Assembly: GCA_012800145.1 (NCBI GenBank)
Contig: JAAZJW010000154.1
Location: 1-6,582, forward strand
DNA length: 6,582 nt
Reading direction: 5' to 3'
Origin: Clostridiales bacterium
GTDB lineage: Bacteria; Bacillota; Clostridia; Peptostreptococcales; Natronincolaceae
Translations under genes and position numbers: made by a program
The notes under the pieces: generated by a model
Seen by the model: only the letters and a program-made list of their open reading frames with translations
Databases searched by the model: none
Told to the model about the DNA's origin: nothing
Part shown: piece by piece, positions 1 to 6,113 of the stretch
Position numbering within the stretch: position 1 is the stretch's first letter
Layout: every line of letters starts with the position of its first letter

Positions 1-49
1 AGAAAAGTGCTTTTTCACACAGTCTGGCAGGGCGGAGTAGTCAAATATA
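1..49. other. Unassigned 49 bases beyond the sigE terminator
   Basis: No gene can be supported here. The segment at 16-40 is clearly richer in G and C than the rest of the window. Bases 2-16 contain an imperfect inverted repeat (GAAAAG and CTTTTTC). It may be the intergenic region before the next gene or the end of an inserted element; the window ends before this can be judged. Confidence 0.3.
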
Positions 50-50
50 T

Positions 51-75
51 AATAAAAAAGCAGGTAACCTGCTTT
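51..75 (-). terminator. Intrinsic terminator of sigE
   Basis: On the minus strand AAAGCAGG, a TTA loop and CCTGCTTT form an 8-bp stem that runs into six Ts and then ATT. It begins one base after the sigE stop codon. It should end the spoIIGA-sigE message, so a downstream gene such as sigG would need its own promoter. A second AAGCAGGTT copy lies 18 bases upstream (84-92), inside the sigE end. Confidence 0.85.
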
Positions 76-76
76 C

Positions 77-799
77 TTATACCAACCTGCTTATTTCCTT
101 TTGCAGTCTTATTATTATCCTTTTCTCCAGTCTGGAAATATATGATTGAGAAATTCCCAAGATGTCCGCAACTTCTTTTTGGGTCTTTTCTTGTCCCGTG
201 TTCAACCCGAACCTCAGCTCCATTATCCTCTTTTCCCTTTTTGTCAACTTATTTAATCCTATTTTAAGTAACTCCCGATCTACCTCTTCTTCTAAATACT
301 TATATATAATATCATTTTCCGTCCCCAATATATCCGATAACAATAGCTCATTTCCATCCCAATCAATGTTCAGCGGTTCATCAAAAGAAACTTCCATCCT
401 TACTTTATTGTTTCTCCTTAAATACATCAAAATTTCGTTTTCAATACATCGGGATGCATAGGTGGCAAGTTTTATCTTCTTTTCAGGGTTAAAGGTATTT
501 ACTGCCTTTATGAGCCCTATTGTTCCTATAGAAATTAAATCTTCAATTCCTATCCCTGTGTTTTCAAATTTCCTGGCTATATAAACAACCAATCTCAAAT
601 TTCTTTCTATTAAAATGGTTCTTACTGTGCTTTCATCATCCTTGAGTTTAGCTATTAAATAGATTTCCTCATCATTGGTTAACGGCGGAGGCAGAGCCTC
701 ACTACCTTTTATATAATAAAGGTTCCTTCCGCTATAAAGTTTCAGTTTTTTTAAAATTCTAATTAAATAATACCGGTACATCAGTTTGATTTTATTCAT
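77..799 (-). CDS. sigE: RNA polymerase sporulation sigma factor sigma-E (pro-sigma-E)
   Basis: Sigma-E directs the early mother-cell programme of endospore formation. The 240-residue protein closely resembles B. subtilis sigma-E. The first 28 or so residues form the amphipathic, Lys/Arg/Leu-rich pro-sequence, followed by [13 protein letters not shown] around the processing point ([13 protein letters not shown] in B. subtilis). Region 2 (about 62-131) contains [38 protein letters not shown] and [20 protein letters not shown], which cover core binding and -10 recognition. [17 protein letters not shown] is typical of sigma-E. Region 4 (about 184-238) ends in the helix-turn-helix [20 protein letters not shown] that reads the -35 box. 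It follows spoIIGA after 90 bases and is probably co-transcribed with it. It ends directly at an intrinsic terminator, and no sigG is visible in the 76 bases left. Confidence 0.97.
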   Translation of the reverse strand: MNKIKLMYRYYLIRILKKLKLYSGRNLYYIKGSEALPPPLTNDEEIYLIAKLKDDESTVRTILIERNLRLVVYIARKFENTGIGIEDLISIGTIGLIKAVNTFNPEKKIKLATYASRCIENEILMYLRRNNKVRMEVSFDEPLNIDWDGNELLLSDILGTENDIIYKYLEEEVDRELLKIGLNKLTKREKRIMELRFGLNTGQEKTQKEVADILGISQSYISRLEKRIIIRLQKEISRLV

Positions 800-809
800 A
801 ATCTTGTTT

Positions 810-818
810 CCCCTTTCC
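810..818 (-). promoter_or_regulatory. Shine-Dalgarno site deciding the sigE start
   Basis: GGAAAGGGG lies 10 bases upstream of ATG at 799. The alternative in-frame TTG at 820 falls on the edge of this site and has no purine-rich sequence before it. Starting at 799 gives 240 residues, close to the 239 of B. subtilis pro-sigma-E. Confidence 0.75.
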
Positions 819-889
819 AATTTTGTTTATATAAAAAATTATATGCAACAACCTGCAATGTTTAACAAGAGTATAGTGGATTAAATTCC

Positions 890-1780
890 TTATATAATAT
901 CTGGATGCAATAAAGCCTTATAATCACCTGTTTTAGAAAGACTTTTATTATAAATGGCAATAATTATTTCTTTAATATATTTATGGCACTCATTGTTAAA
1001 AATTAGTACATTATCAGGTTTGAAACCTATCAGTATCCCATTTTCTGTACCCAGAGCCTGATAGGGTATTATCCTAAACCTGGTTACCCAGCTACTACCA
1101 CTTAATTGAGCAATTATTTCCTCAAGATTAGATATTTGGTTACTTAACAAGACAGCTTTTATTTCAGTTGGTAAAATATCCTTTATTGCATTGTATTCTA
1201 CGATTATTACAGGATACTTGCTAATTGGATCCATTAGCGAGTTACCTGTATCTACTATACCCTTTAAATCTGCTTTTTTAGCGTTAATTTCTATGCTCAC
1301 GTCCATAAATATTTTTTCTTTTGATAGTTGTTCCTGAATATAACCCCAACAAAATTGAATTAGGATATATGCTACACCACAGGAAATAAATATATTTTTA
1401 ATTGAAATATTAGCTATATAGAAAATACCATTGCTTATAATTCCGTTGAAGTTACTAAAATAAAACAATGCAAAGCCTGCCCCCCCAAACACTAGGGTTA
1501 TTAAATAAAATGTGCCTATGAGCCTGAAGAAATCCCTAAAATGATAAGGTGTAAAACATATAATAATAATTAACATGGAACAAGCAACCTTCATCAGAAC
1601 AGAAAATAAAAAATGTAAAGATGGAAAAAAGATAACAAACGCATATAAAGCGCCTAGGGAAGATGCCAAAATAAACTTTGTACGTCCAGATTTAAATTTG
1701 GTAAATTTACCTGTTAGGGACAGTATAAAATAGTTCATAATAAAGTTTTCCAGAAACACATATTCAGCATATATAATCAT
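890..1780 (-). CDS. spoIIGA: Sporulation sigma-E factor processing peptidase SpoIIGA
   Basis: SpoIIGA is the membrane-bound aspartic protease that removes the pro-sequence of sigma-E in the mother cell after asymmetric division, in response to the forespore signal SpoIIR. With the ATG at 1780 the protein has 296 residues (B. subtilis: 309). The first half is hydrophobic with about five membrane helices (roughly 2-22, 34-54, 56-77, 86-108, 126-146). The cytoplasmic second half carries LKGIVDTGNSLMDP, whose DTG (177-179) is the catalytic aspartate motif, DSG in B. subtilis with Asp183. IPYQALG, GFKPD and the terminal LLHPDI are further family marks. The substrate gene sigE follows 90 bases downstream. 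An in-frame ATG at 1795 would add five residues but lacks a ribosome binding site. Expression probably starts at the candidate Spo0A-type promoter upstream. Confidence 0.94.
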   Translation of the reverse strand: MIIYAEYVFLENFIMNYFILSLTGKFTKFKSGRTKFILASSLGALYAFVIFFPSLHFLFSVLMKVACSMLIIIICFTPYHFRDFFRLIGTFYLITLVFGGAGFALFYFSNFNGIISNGIFYIANISIKNIFISCGVAYILIQFCWGYIQEQLSKEKIFMDVSIEINAKKADLKGIVDTGNSLMDPISKYPVIIVEYNAIKDILPTEIKAVLLSNQISNLEEIIAQLSGSSWVTRFRIIPYQALGTENGILIGFKPDNVLIFNNECHKYIKEIIIAIYNKSLSKTGDYKALLHPDII

Positions 1781-1785
1781 AATTT

Positions 1786-1793
1786 TCACCCCC
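1786..1793 (-). promoter_or_regulatory. Shine-Dalgarno site deciding the spoIIGA start
   Basis: GGGGGTGA matches seven of eight bases of GGAGGTGA and lies 5 bases before ATG at 1780. The in-frame ATG at 1795 overlaps this site and has no purine-rich site of its own, so the start at 1780 is preferred. Confidence 0.8.
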
Positions 1794-1849
1794 ATAGGGA
1801 CATAGTACTCCTACTATACAATTATTCATTCTTTTCCAAGTTTATGTAT

Positions 1850-1882
1850 ATTATATAGGACTGAACAACATTTTTTTGTCAC
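1850..1882 (-). promoter_or_regulatory. Candidate promoter of spoIIGA-sigE with long spacer
   Basis: On the minus strand GTGACA (1877-1882, five of six matches to TTGACA) and TATAAT (1850-1855, perfect) are separated by 21 bases. Normal sigma-A promoters have about 17. The B. subtilis spoIIG promoter is known for near-consensus boxes with an over-long 22-base spacer that depends on phosphorylated Spo0A, so this layout is what one would expect of its counterpart. Transcription would start near 1842-1843, giving a leader of about 60 bases. It lies downstream of the ftsZ terminator. Confidence 0.55.
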
Positions 1883-1889
1883 TACCTGC

Positions 1890-1896
1890 AGTCGAA
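1890..1896 (+). promoter_or_regulatory. Possible Spo0A box upstream of the spoIIGA promoter
   Basis: AGTCGAA on the plus strand matches six of the seven bases of the Spo0A box TGTCGAA. It ends 8 bases upstream of the proposed -35 hexamer, at about -48 to -54 from the likely start site, where an activating regulator would contact RNA polymerase. A second, poorer half (GACA) overlaps the -35 hexamer itself. A single seven-base match is weak on its own; the position is what makes it worth listing. Confidence 0.4.
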
Positions 1897-1945
1897 ACTA
1901 TATATTTTATTACAAATTGCAATGAAAAATGTTGATATCATTTAC

Positions 1946-2021
1946 AAAAAAATAAATGCCACCTTAAGCACTTGTTAAAATATCTTTTATGTTGCAAGGT
2001 AACAAACGCTTAAAATGGCAT
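1946..2021 (-). terminator. Intrinsic terminator of ftsZ
   Basis: The minus-strand arms at 2000-2021 and 1956-1977 pair over all 22 positions as RNA: 18 Watson-Crick pairs and 4 G-U pairs. The loop has 22 bases (1978-1999). The 3' arm runs into TTATTTTTTT (1946-1955). The four wobble positions become A/C mismatches on the plus strand, and the T-run is on the minus side only, so the element works in the ftsZ direction. It starts 20 bases after the ftsZ stop codon and should insulate spoIIGA from ftsZ transcription. Confidence 0.88.
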
Positions 2022-2040
2022 GTTTATGTATAAAAATTTA

Positions 2041-3141
2041 TTAATTTCTTTTTCTTCTCAAGAAAATAGGTATATCCAATTCTCCCCCTCCGACTTCTTC
2101 TCCGTCCTGGCCTGCTGTAACCGCTACCTCCCTTACGTCCGGTTTTTTAAATATACCTTGACCGTCAACGTCTACCATCTGTATCGCGTCTTTTTCAAAA
2201 CCGGTAGCTATTACAGTAATCCTGATTTCATCCTTTAACTCCTCATTAATCACTGAACCAAAGATAATATTAGCATCTTGATCCGCCGCCTCCACTACTA
2301 ATTCAGCAGCTTCGTTAACTTCAAACAGCCCTAGATTAGTTCCCCCTGTAATATTCAGTAATACTCCCTTGGCACCCATAATAGATGTTTCTAACAAAGG
2401 ACTCTGAATTGCCTGTTTTGCAGCCTCGGCTGCGCGATTTTCCCCACTTGCTTTTCCTATACCCATGTGAGCCAAACCTTGTTCCAACATAATTGTTTTT
2501 ACATCCGCAAAATCCAGGTTGACCAGTCCCGGTACCGCAATCAAATCGGAAATACCCTGGACTCCCTGTTTTAACACATCATCTGCTATCCTGAAGGCCT
2601 CCAATATAGTTGTTCTCTTTTCTATTACCTGAAGTAACCTGTCATTAGGAATAGTAACAAGGGTGTCCACACGGCTTTTTAACTCTTCTATCCCCTTTTC
2701 TGCATAAATCATCCTTCTTTTGCCTTCAAAGGTAAACGGTTTTGTTACCACCCCAACAGTAAGTATCCCTGATTCTTTGGCAATTTCAGCAATAATAGGT
2801 GCAGCACCCGTACCGGTTCCCCCGCCCATACCGGCGGTTATAAATACCATATCTGCTCCCTGAAGAAGTTGGCCTATATCATCCCTACTTTCCTCTGCAG
2901 CCTTTTTCCCTATCTCGGGATTTGCTCCGGCACCCAATCCCTTTGTAAGTTTTTCGCCAATCTGTAATTTGTGTTCAGCTCTAGAAGCAAACAAAGCCTG
3001 TTTATCTGTGTTTATGGAAATAAATTCAACACCTTTCAAACCCGCGTCTATCATACGATTTACGGCATTATTACCCCCGCCACCAATGCCAACTACCTTA
3101 ATATTAGCAAACGATTCCATGTTCACATCGAATTCTAACAC
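2041..3141 (-). CDS. ftsZ: Cell division GTPase FtsZ
   Basis: FtsZ is the bacterial tubulin homologue that polymerises with GTP into the Z-ring and recruits the divisome. The 366-residue protein is complete. The N-terminal nucleotide-binding domain has [13 protein letters not shown] (18-30) and the tubulin signature GGGTGTGA (106-113). The T7 synergy loop NLDFAD (208-213) supplies Asp210 and Asp213, which complete the GTPase site of the next subunit. The C-terminal domain runs to about residue 316. A short linker of about 40 residues, including a Gly/Glu-rich stretch, leads to the conserved tail [10 protein letters not shown] (356-365), which binds partners such as FtsA and SepF. The start is GTG. 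The gene is preceded by a 300-base gap instead of ftsA, and a strong terminator follows 20 bases after the stop codon, so it may form its own transcription unit or end the division operon. Confidence 0.98.
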   Translation of the reverse strand: MLEFDVNMESFANIKVVGIGGGGNNAVNRMIDAGLKGVEFISINTDKQALFASRAEHKLQIGEKLTKGLGAGANPEIGKKAAEESRDDIGQLLQGADMVFITAGMGGGTGTGAAPIIAEIAKESGILTVGVVTKPFTFEGKRRMIYAEKGIEELKSRVDTLVTIPNDRLLQVIEKRTTILEAFRIADDVLKQGVQGISDLIAVPGLVNLDFADVKTIMLEQGLAHMGIGKASGENRAAEAAKQAIQSPLLETSIMGAKGVLLNITGGTNLGLFEVNEAAELVVEAADQDANIIFGSVINEELKDEIRITVIATGFEKDAIQMVDVDGQGIFKKPDVREVAVTAGQDGEEVGGGELDIPIFLRRKRN

Positions 3142-3148
3142 AGTATTA

Positions 3149-3160
3149 CCCCTCTCCCTT
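3149..3160 (-). promoter_or_regulatory. Shine-Dalgarno site deciding the ftsZ GTG start
   Basis: AAGGGAGAGGGG lies 7 bases upstream of GTG at 3141. This supports the GTG start, giving a protein that begins MLEF as in B. subtilis FtsZ, over the in-frame ATG seven codons later, which lacks a comparable site. Confidence 0.75.
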
Positions 3161-3326
3161 ATTATGTGAATAAACCTTTATTAATTTTTAAATCACTATG
3201 CAATCCGCAATTGTTTCTAACGAGTATCAGACCTGTCCTACATTTTTTTATTAGCAATAATTCCATTCTTTTAAATAGCATTTAAATTATTTTTTAAAAT
3301 TAACCATAAAGATTAGTTCAACAAAA

Positions 3327-3355
3327 ATTATAAATTCCCTTTTTTTTATACACAA
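3327..3355 (-). promoter_or_regulatory. Candidate sigma-A promoter for ftsZ
   Basis: On the minus strand TTGTGT (3350-3355) and a perfect TATAAT (3327-3332) are separated by 17 bases. The -10 box matches all six consensus positions but the -35 box only three. In DNA this AT-rich a TATAAT can arise by chance. It would give a leader of roughly 180 bases before the ftsZ GTG. Independent transcription of ftsZ fits the large gap before it. Confidence 0.35.
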
Positions 3356-3442
3356 TAATCAAAAATAATTTACTGCTAATAACCAATGAACATGTATATA
3401 ATTATGGGTTATGATCCTGTTGTTTTCTTCTCATATGGTTTT

Positions 3443-3805
3443 TTATTCTCCCTGTCTGGTTGCTACCCGAGAACGGAATTTCTCCAATAAATGTCTGCGT
3501 ATACTGGCAAAGTTTTGAAAAAGCCTGCCGCCGAAGGCGAATATCGCCGCATAATACAGCGGTACCCCCAAACGATCCCCTATATATGCCAAAAATCCGG
3601 CCAAAATAGCATTAGTGAAAAAACCGGATACAAATATTTCGGTATTAAACCTACCTTCAAGACTGGAACGAATTGCACCAAAAACAGAGTCCAAGGATGC
3701 CAATATAGCAACCGATATATAAAGAGCGTATTTAGCAGGGTAGGTTATGTTTAATTTTAATCCTAAAAATATTCCTATTAATAAACCCAATATAGCAATA
3801 ATCAT
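3443..3805 (-). CDS. sbp: DUF1290 small basic membrane protein (Sbp-like)
   Basis: A 120-residue integral membrane protein of the DUF1290 family, called Sbp (small basic protein) in B. subtilis, where it also follows two DUF881 genes. Hydrophobic segments lie at about 2-20, 24-44, 56-75 and 80-98. The family-typical central part SLDSVFGAIRSSLEGRFN (37-54) separates the second and third. The tail is strongly basic (RRHLLEKFRSRVATRQGE). The ATG at 3805 is 1 base after the preceding stop codon, and GGAGGGCG lies just upstream inside that gene, which indicates translational coupling. In Bacillus the next gene would be ftsA; here about 300 bases without a gene follow before ftsZ. The molecular function is unknown; a link to division or the envelope rests on gene order only. 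Confidence 0.88.
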   Translation of the reverse strand: MIIAILGLLIGIFLGLKLNITYPAKYALYISVAILASLDSVFGAIRSSLEGRFNTEIFVSGFFTNAILAGFLAYIGDRLGVPLYYAAIFAFGGRLFQNFASIRRHLLEKFRSRVATRQGE

Positions 3806-3806
3806 T

Positions 3807-4529
3807 TTATTCGCCCTCCTTTGGCGTCAGATATTTCCAACTAATGTCGCCATTAAATTTTGGAATCTCTATATTTTCATATACCTCCACTTCTAACCCC
3901 AGACCATAAAAATCTTTTAAAAGAGATGCATATGATTCAGGTGATTTAATTGCTGCACTCAACGTGTTTGGATCCCCTATGGCCTTGATTATAAAGGGTT
4001 GCCCGTAGGTATGATTGTTAACTGTAATGGTGGCTCCGGCGCATTGAATCTCCGATGTGCCCATAATTCTCTGTCCGTTGATAGATATAGCCTCAGCGCC
4101 GGCAGTTTTCAAATCATTTACAACAATAAGAACATCCAAATCATGTACAATAACGTTGTTGGGATCCTCCCACTCATACAATTCCCTGTCGCTATCCCTG
4201 AGCCAAACAATAATTCCAGGCCCCTCCAAATCCATAAAACCGCTTATCGCTTTGAACTGATCATGTTCCTTCACTAAAACATCCCTTATACTTCCACCCT
4301 TACTTATGGTTATTTCATATTCTAAAAGTCTGTTTTTATTAGACATTATAAGTTCTGAAATGCTGGATAACTCTTCTCTTTCTTTTTTAATTAGATTTTT
4401 CAAATCCATTATAGTTCTCAGGTCTACAAAATCATAATCCCCCTGCACATTTTTTGTTTGAATAGCTGTGAAAAAACCCAAAATAATGCATAAAAGGAGA
4501 ATAATTATTTTATTTGATTGTATCTTCAT
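3807..4529 (-). CDS. DUF881 family membrane-anchored coiled-coil protein (YlxW/YlxX-like), second copy
   Basis: A 240-residue paralogue of the preceding gene with the same layout. An N-terminal membrane anchor (about 7-25) is followed by a probable coiled coil (about 36-75) and a DUF881 domain (about 88-235). Shared blocks are LEGPGIIVWLRD, AGAEAISINGQR (143-154) and QPFIIKAIGDPNTL (177-190). The two copies have diverged strongly outside these blocks, so the duplication is old; B. subtilis also has two neighbouring DUF881 genes, ylxW and ylxX. The ATG at 4529 has AGAGGTG a few bases upstream. The gap to the first copy is 23 bases, and the stop codon is one base from the start of the DUF1290 gene, whose Shine-Dalgarno site lies in this gene's last codons. 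Function unknown. Confidence 0.88.
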   Translation of the reverse strand: MKIQSNKIIILLLCIILGFFTAIQTKNVQGDYDFVDLRTIMDLKNLIKKEREELSSISELIMSNKNRLLEYEITISKGGSIRDVLVKEHDQFKAISGFMDLEGPGIIVWLRDSDRELYEWEDPNNVIVHDLDVLIVVNDLKTAGAEAISINGQRIMGTSEIQCAGATITVNNHTYGQPFIIKAIGDPNTLSAAIKSPESYASLLKDFYGLGLEVEVYENIEIPKFNGDISWKYLTPKEGE

Positions 4530-4552
4530 AACTGCACCTCTGCTTTATTTTT

Positions 4553-5284
4553 TCAGGAAACAGTATCCAGGGGCTTTGCATATTTAAAATTTATTGTTCT
4601 GTTATATCTTGGTATCACTATGTTATTCTCCTTTTTTATGGCTACTTGAAGATTATACATTTCACGCATCTCTTGGACAATACCGAACCTTATGTTAAGA
4701 GCCGCTTCCAGTGATTCGGGATTTCCAATCGCTTTTATGGTAAAAGGTGGAATCGCAGGCACAGAGTTGATCAGTACAGAATTTGAGGTGTAATAAATTT
4801 CGGTTACCGAGGTGTATCTTTGATCATTGATCGAAATTGCTTCGGCACCCGCACCATTTAATTTGTTGATAATACCTAAAAGTAAATCATAGTTATACAT
4901 GATGAAACTGTCACCAGCCAGATCGGAGGAGTATTTATGCACCGGATCATCTATGGTAATTATAACTCCCTGACCTTCAACAGTTTTATAACCGGAAACT
5001 ATCTGATATTTTTCCAGATCCTTGTTAAGATTTTTAATAATAAAACTTTCGTCAGCTTCGGATATTTCATATTCCTTAAGCCTTACCTCCCACTCTGTCA
5101 ATTCCTCCATCAGAGCTGTTTTTTCAGTTCTCAATTCCCTTAATTCCAATGCTAATTGCTGTGCTTTTTGTGTAGACAAAAGTCCACCGGTATTTCCTCT
5201 TACAGTTTGAAACTGTAATGATATAGTAAAACCTAAAATAGCACAAAGAACACCAAAGGCTACCTTACCATTTAAACTTTTCAT
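4553..5284 (-). CDS. DUF881 family membrane-anchored coiled-coil protein (YlxW/YlxX-like), first copy
   Basis: A 243-residue DUF881 protein. It starts with a short basic tail and a membrane anchor (about 8-27), followed by a probable coiled coil rich in Glu, Leu and Lys (about 38-95). The extracytoplasmic DUF881 domain then shows the family blocks EGQGVIITIDDP, GAGAEAISINDQR (144-156) and PPFTIKAIGNPESLEAAL (179-196). Family members sit in Firmicute and actinobacterial division clusters (ylxW and ylxX in B. subtilis), but their biochemical function is not established. The ATG at 5284 is preceded by GGGAGGAC, within the end of ftsQ, and the intergenic gap is 3 bases. The next gene is a paralogue of it. 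Position and topology suggest a role near the divisome or envelope; that is inference. Confidence 0.88.
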   Translation of the reverse strand: MKSLNGKVAFGVLCAILGFTISLQFQTVRGNTGGLLSTQKAQQLALELRELRTEKTALMEELTEWEVRLKEYEISEADESFIIKNLNKDLEKYQIVSGYKTVEGQGVIITIDDPVHKYSSDLAGDSFIMYNYDLLLGIINKLNGAGAEAISINDQRYTSVTEIYYTSNSVLINSVPAIPPFTIKAIGNPESLEAALNIRFGIVQEMREMYNLQVAIKKENNIVIPRYNRTINFKYAKPLDTVS

Positions 5285-5287
5285 AAA

Positions 5288-6073
5288 TTAGTCCTCCCAT
5301 GTGTCTCTACCTTTTACAGAAATATAGCCATCATATCTCATATCAATTATAACATTTTTGATGTTCTTAGTGTAAAGATTAGAAAGTATTTCATTTAAAG
5401 CCATCATGAGATAGGCAGGGTTTTTTGCTTCCCCAAGCAATACCTCCGAACCATCAAAGGTTACCATACGTATGTTGTTTTTTTCACCAATATTAATTTC
5501 GGAAATCATATCGCATACATTAATTAAATTTGCCACCCTGAGCAGATCCATAACAAGACCTAAATTGTCATTATTAATAGCTTCTATCTTTTCCCCCAAC
5601 TTAAAATTTTTAAAATCTATTCCCGTAATCAATATATTATCACTAGCTATATAGCTGTCAGACGTTTTTAAAACTATGCTTTCTTCGTCTATGTATATAT
5701 AAGAACCCATATATAATATTATGGCATATTCTTCCCTTTCCTCTATCTGTATTATAATGGTATCAGGTAGTTTTCTGCACACACTTACCCCTTTTATGTA
5801 AGGGTGAACCGCTATATTCTGTTCAATCTCTTTTAGGTTGTATTTAAATATATTTCTATTAATAACCAGATCGGAAATATTAATAATTTCATCTTTGTTT
5901 ACATATATATTACCTTCCACTACCAGGTTTTTCAAATTCATTAAATCCGATTGTAACAAATAATACGTCCCCCAAAGTATAAACATCAGTGCAAATAATA
6001 GGCTTGAAATCCTCATCTTTGCTTTGCGTACCCATTTTCGGCCTTCGATATGACCTTTCCCTTTCGCACCCAT
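5288..6073 (-). CDS. ftsQ: Cell division protein DivIB/FtsQ
   Basis: This 261-residue bitopic membrane protein belongs to the FtsQ/DivIB family, which bridges FtsB/DivIC and FtsL in the divisome. A basic cytoplasmic tail (about 1-21, many Lys/Arg) is followed by one membrane helix (about 22-40). An extracytoplasmic POTRA domain (about 45-113) contains the family-typical VVEGNIYVNKDEI and HPYIKGVSVCRKLPDTI segments and ends in IQIEEREEYA. The beta (FtsQ) domain follows to about residue 250, with FDGSEVLLG and DMRYDGYISVK near the end. The ATG at 6073 is chosen because GTAGGGG lies 6 bases upstream. It stops 3 bases before the next gene, whose Shine-Dalgarno site lies inside the last ftsQ codons, so the two are surely co-transcribed. 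The name divIB is usual in Bacillus. Confidence 0.92.
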   Translation of the reverse strand: MGAKGKGHIEGRKWVRKAKMRISSLLFALMFILWGTYYLLQSDLMNLKNLVVEGNIYVNKDEIINISDLVINRNIFKYNLKEIEQNIAVHPYIKGVSVCRKLPDTIIIQIEEREEYAIILYMGSYIYIDEESIVLKTSDSYIASDNILITGIDFKNFKLGEKIEAINNDNLGLVMDLLRVANLINVCDMISEINIGEKNNIRMVTFDGSEVLLGEAKNPAYLMMALNEILSNLYTKNIKNVIIDMRYDGYISVKGRDTWED

Positions 6074-6113
6074 TGTCTACCCCTACTTTCATAACTTGTC
6101 CAATTAAACGTTT

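Larger units (their letters stand above)
3142..3442. other. AT-rich intergenic region upstream of ftsZ; no gene seen, ftsA absent
   Basis: About 300 bases separate the DUF1290 stop codon from the ftsZ start. I see no open reading frame with family resemblance on either strand, no remnant of ftsA, and no hairpin followed by a T-run that would terminate the upstream operon. The region is very AT-rich. It holds the candidate promoter at 3327-3355, an A/T-stem hairpin (TTTAAAT-AGC-ATTTAAA, 3270-3286) and the ftsZ Shine-Dalgarno site at its end. It most likely serves as an ftsZ promoter and long leader, while still allowing read-through from upstream. Confidence 0.6.

Noticed and set aside
162..461. 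99-residue plus-strand open frame antisense to sigE
   Set aside because: The opposite strand encodes highly conserved sigma-E regions; the frame is low-complexity and Ser-rich.
838..868. TTGTTA and TATAAT on the minus strand in the spoIIGA-sigE gap as a sigE promoter
   Set aside because: The spacer is 19 bases, the -35 match is only four of six, and the gap is very AT-rich. Co-transcription from the spoIIGA promoter is the simpler view.
3201..3241. sigma-H-like promoter (GTAGGACAG with TTAGAAAC downstream) before ftsZ
   Set aside because: The -10 part lacks the GAAT core and the match is too loose to list, although ftsAZ in B. subtilis does have a sigma-H promoter.
3379..3412. ATAACC/GGTTAT inverted repeat after the DUF1290 gene as a terminator
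   Set aside because: The stem is only 6 bp with a loop of over 20 bases and there is no T-run on the minus strand.
5910..6092. 60-residue open frame on the minus strand overlapping the ftsQ start
   Set aside because: It lies in another frame over the well-supported FtsQ N-terminus and murA-ftsQ gap and resembles no known protein.
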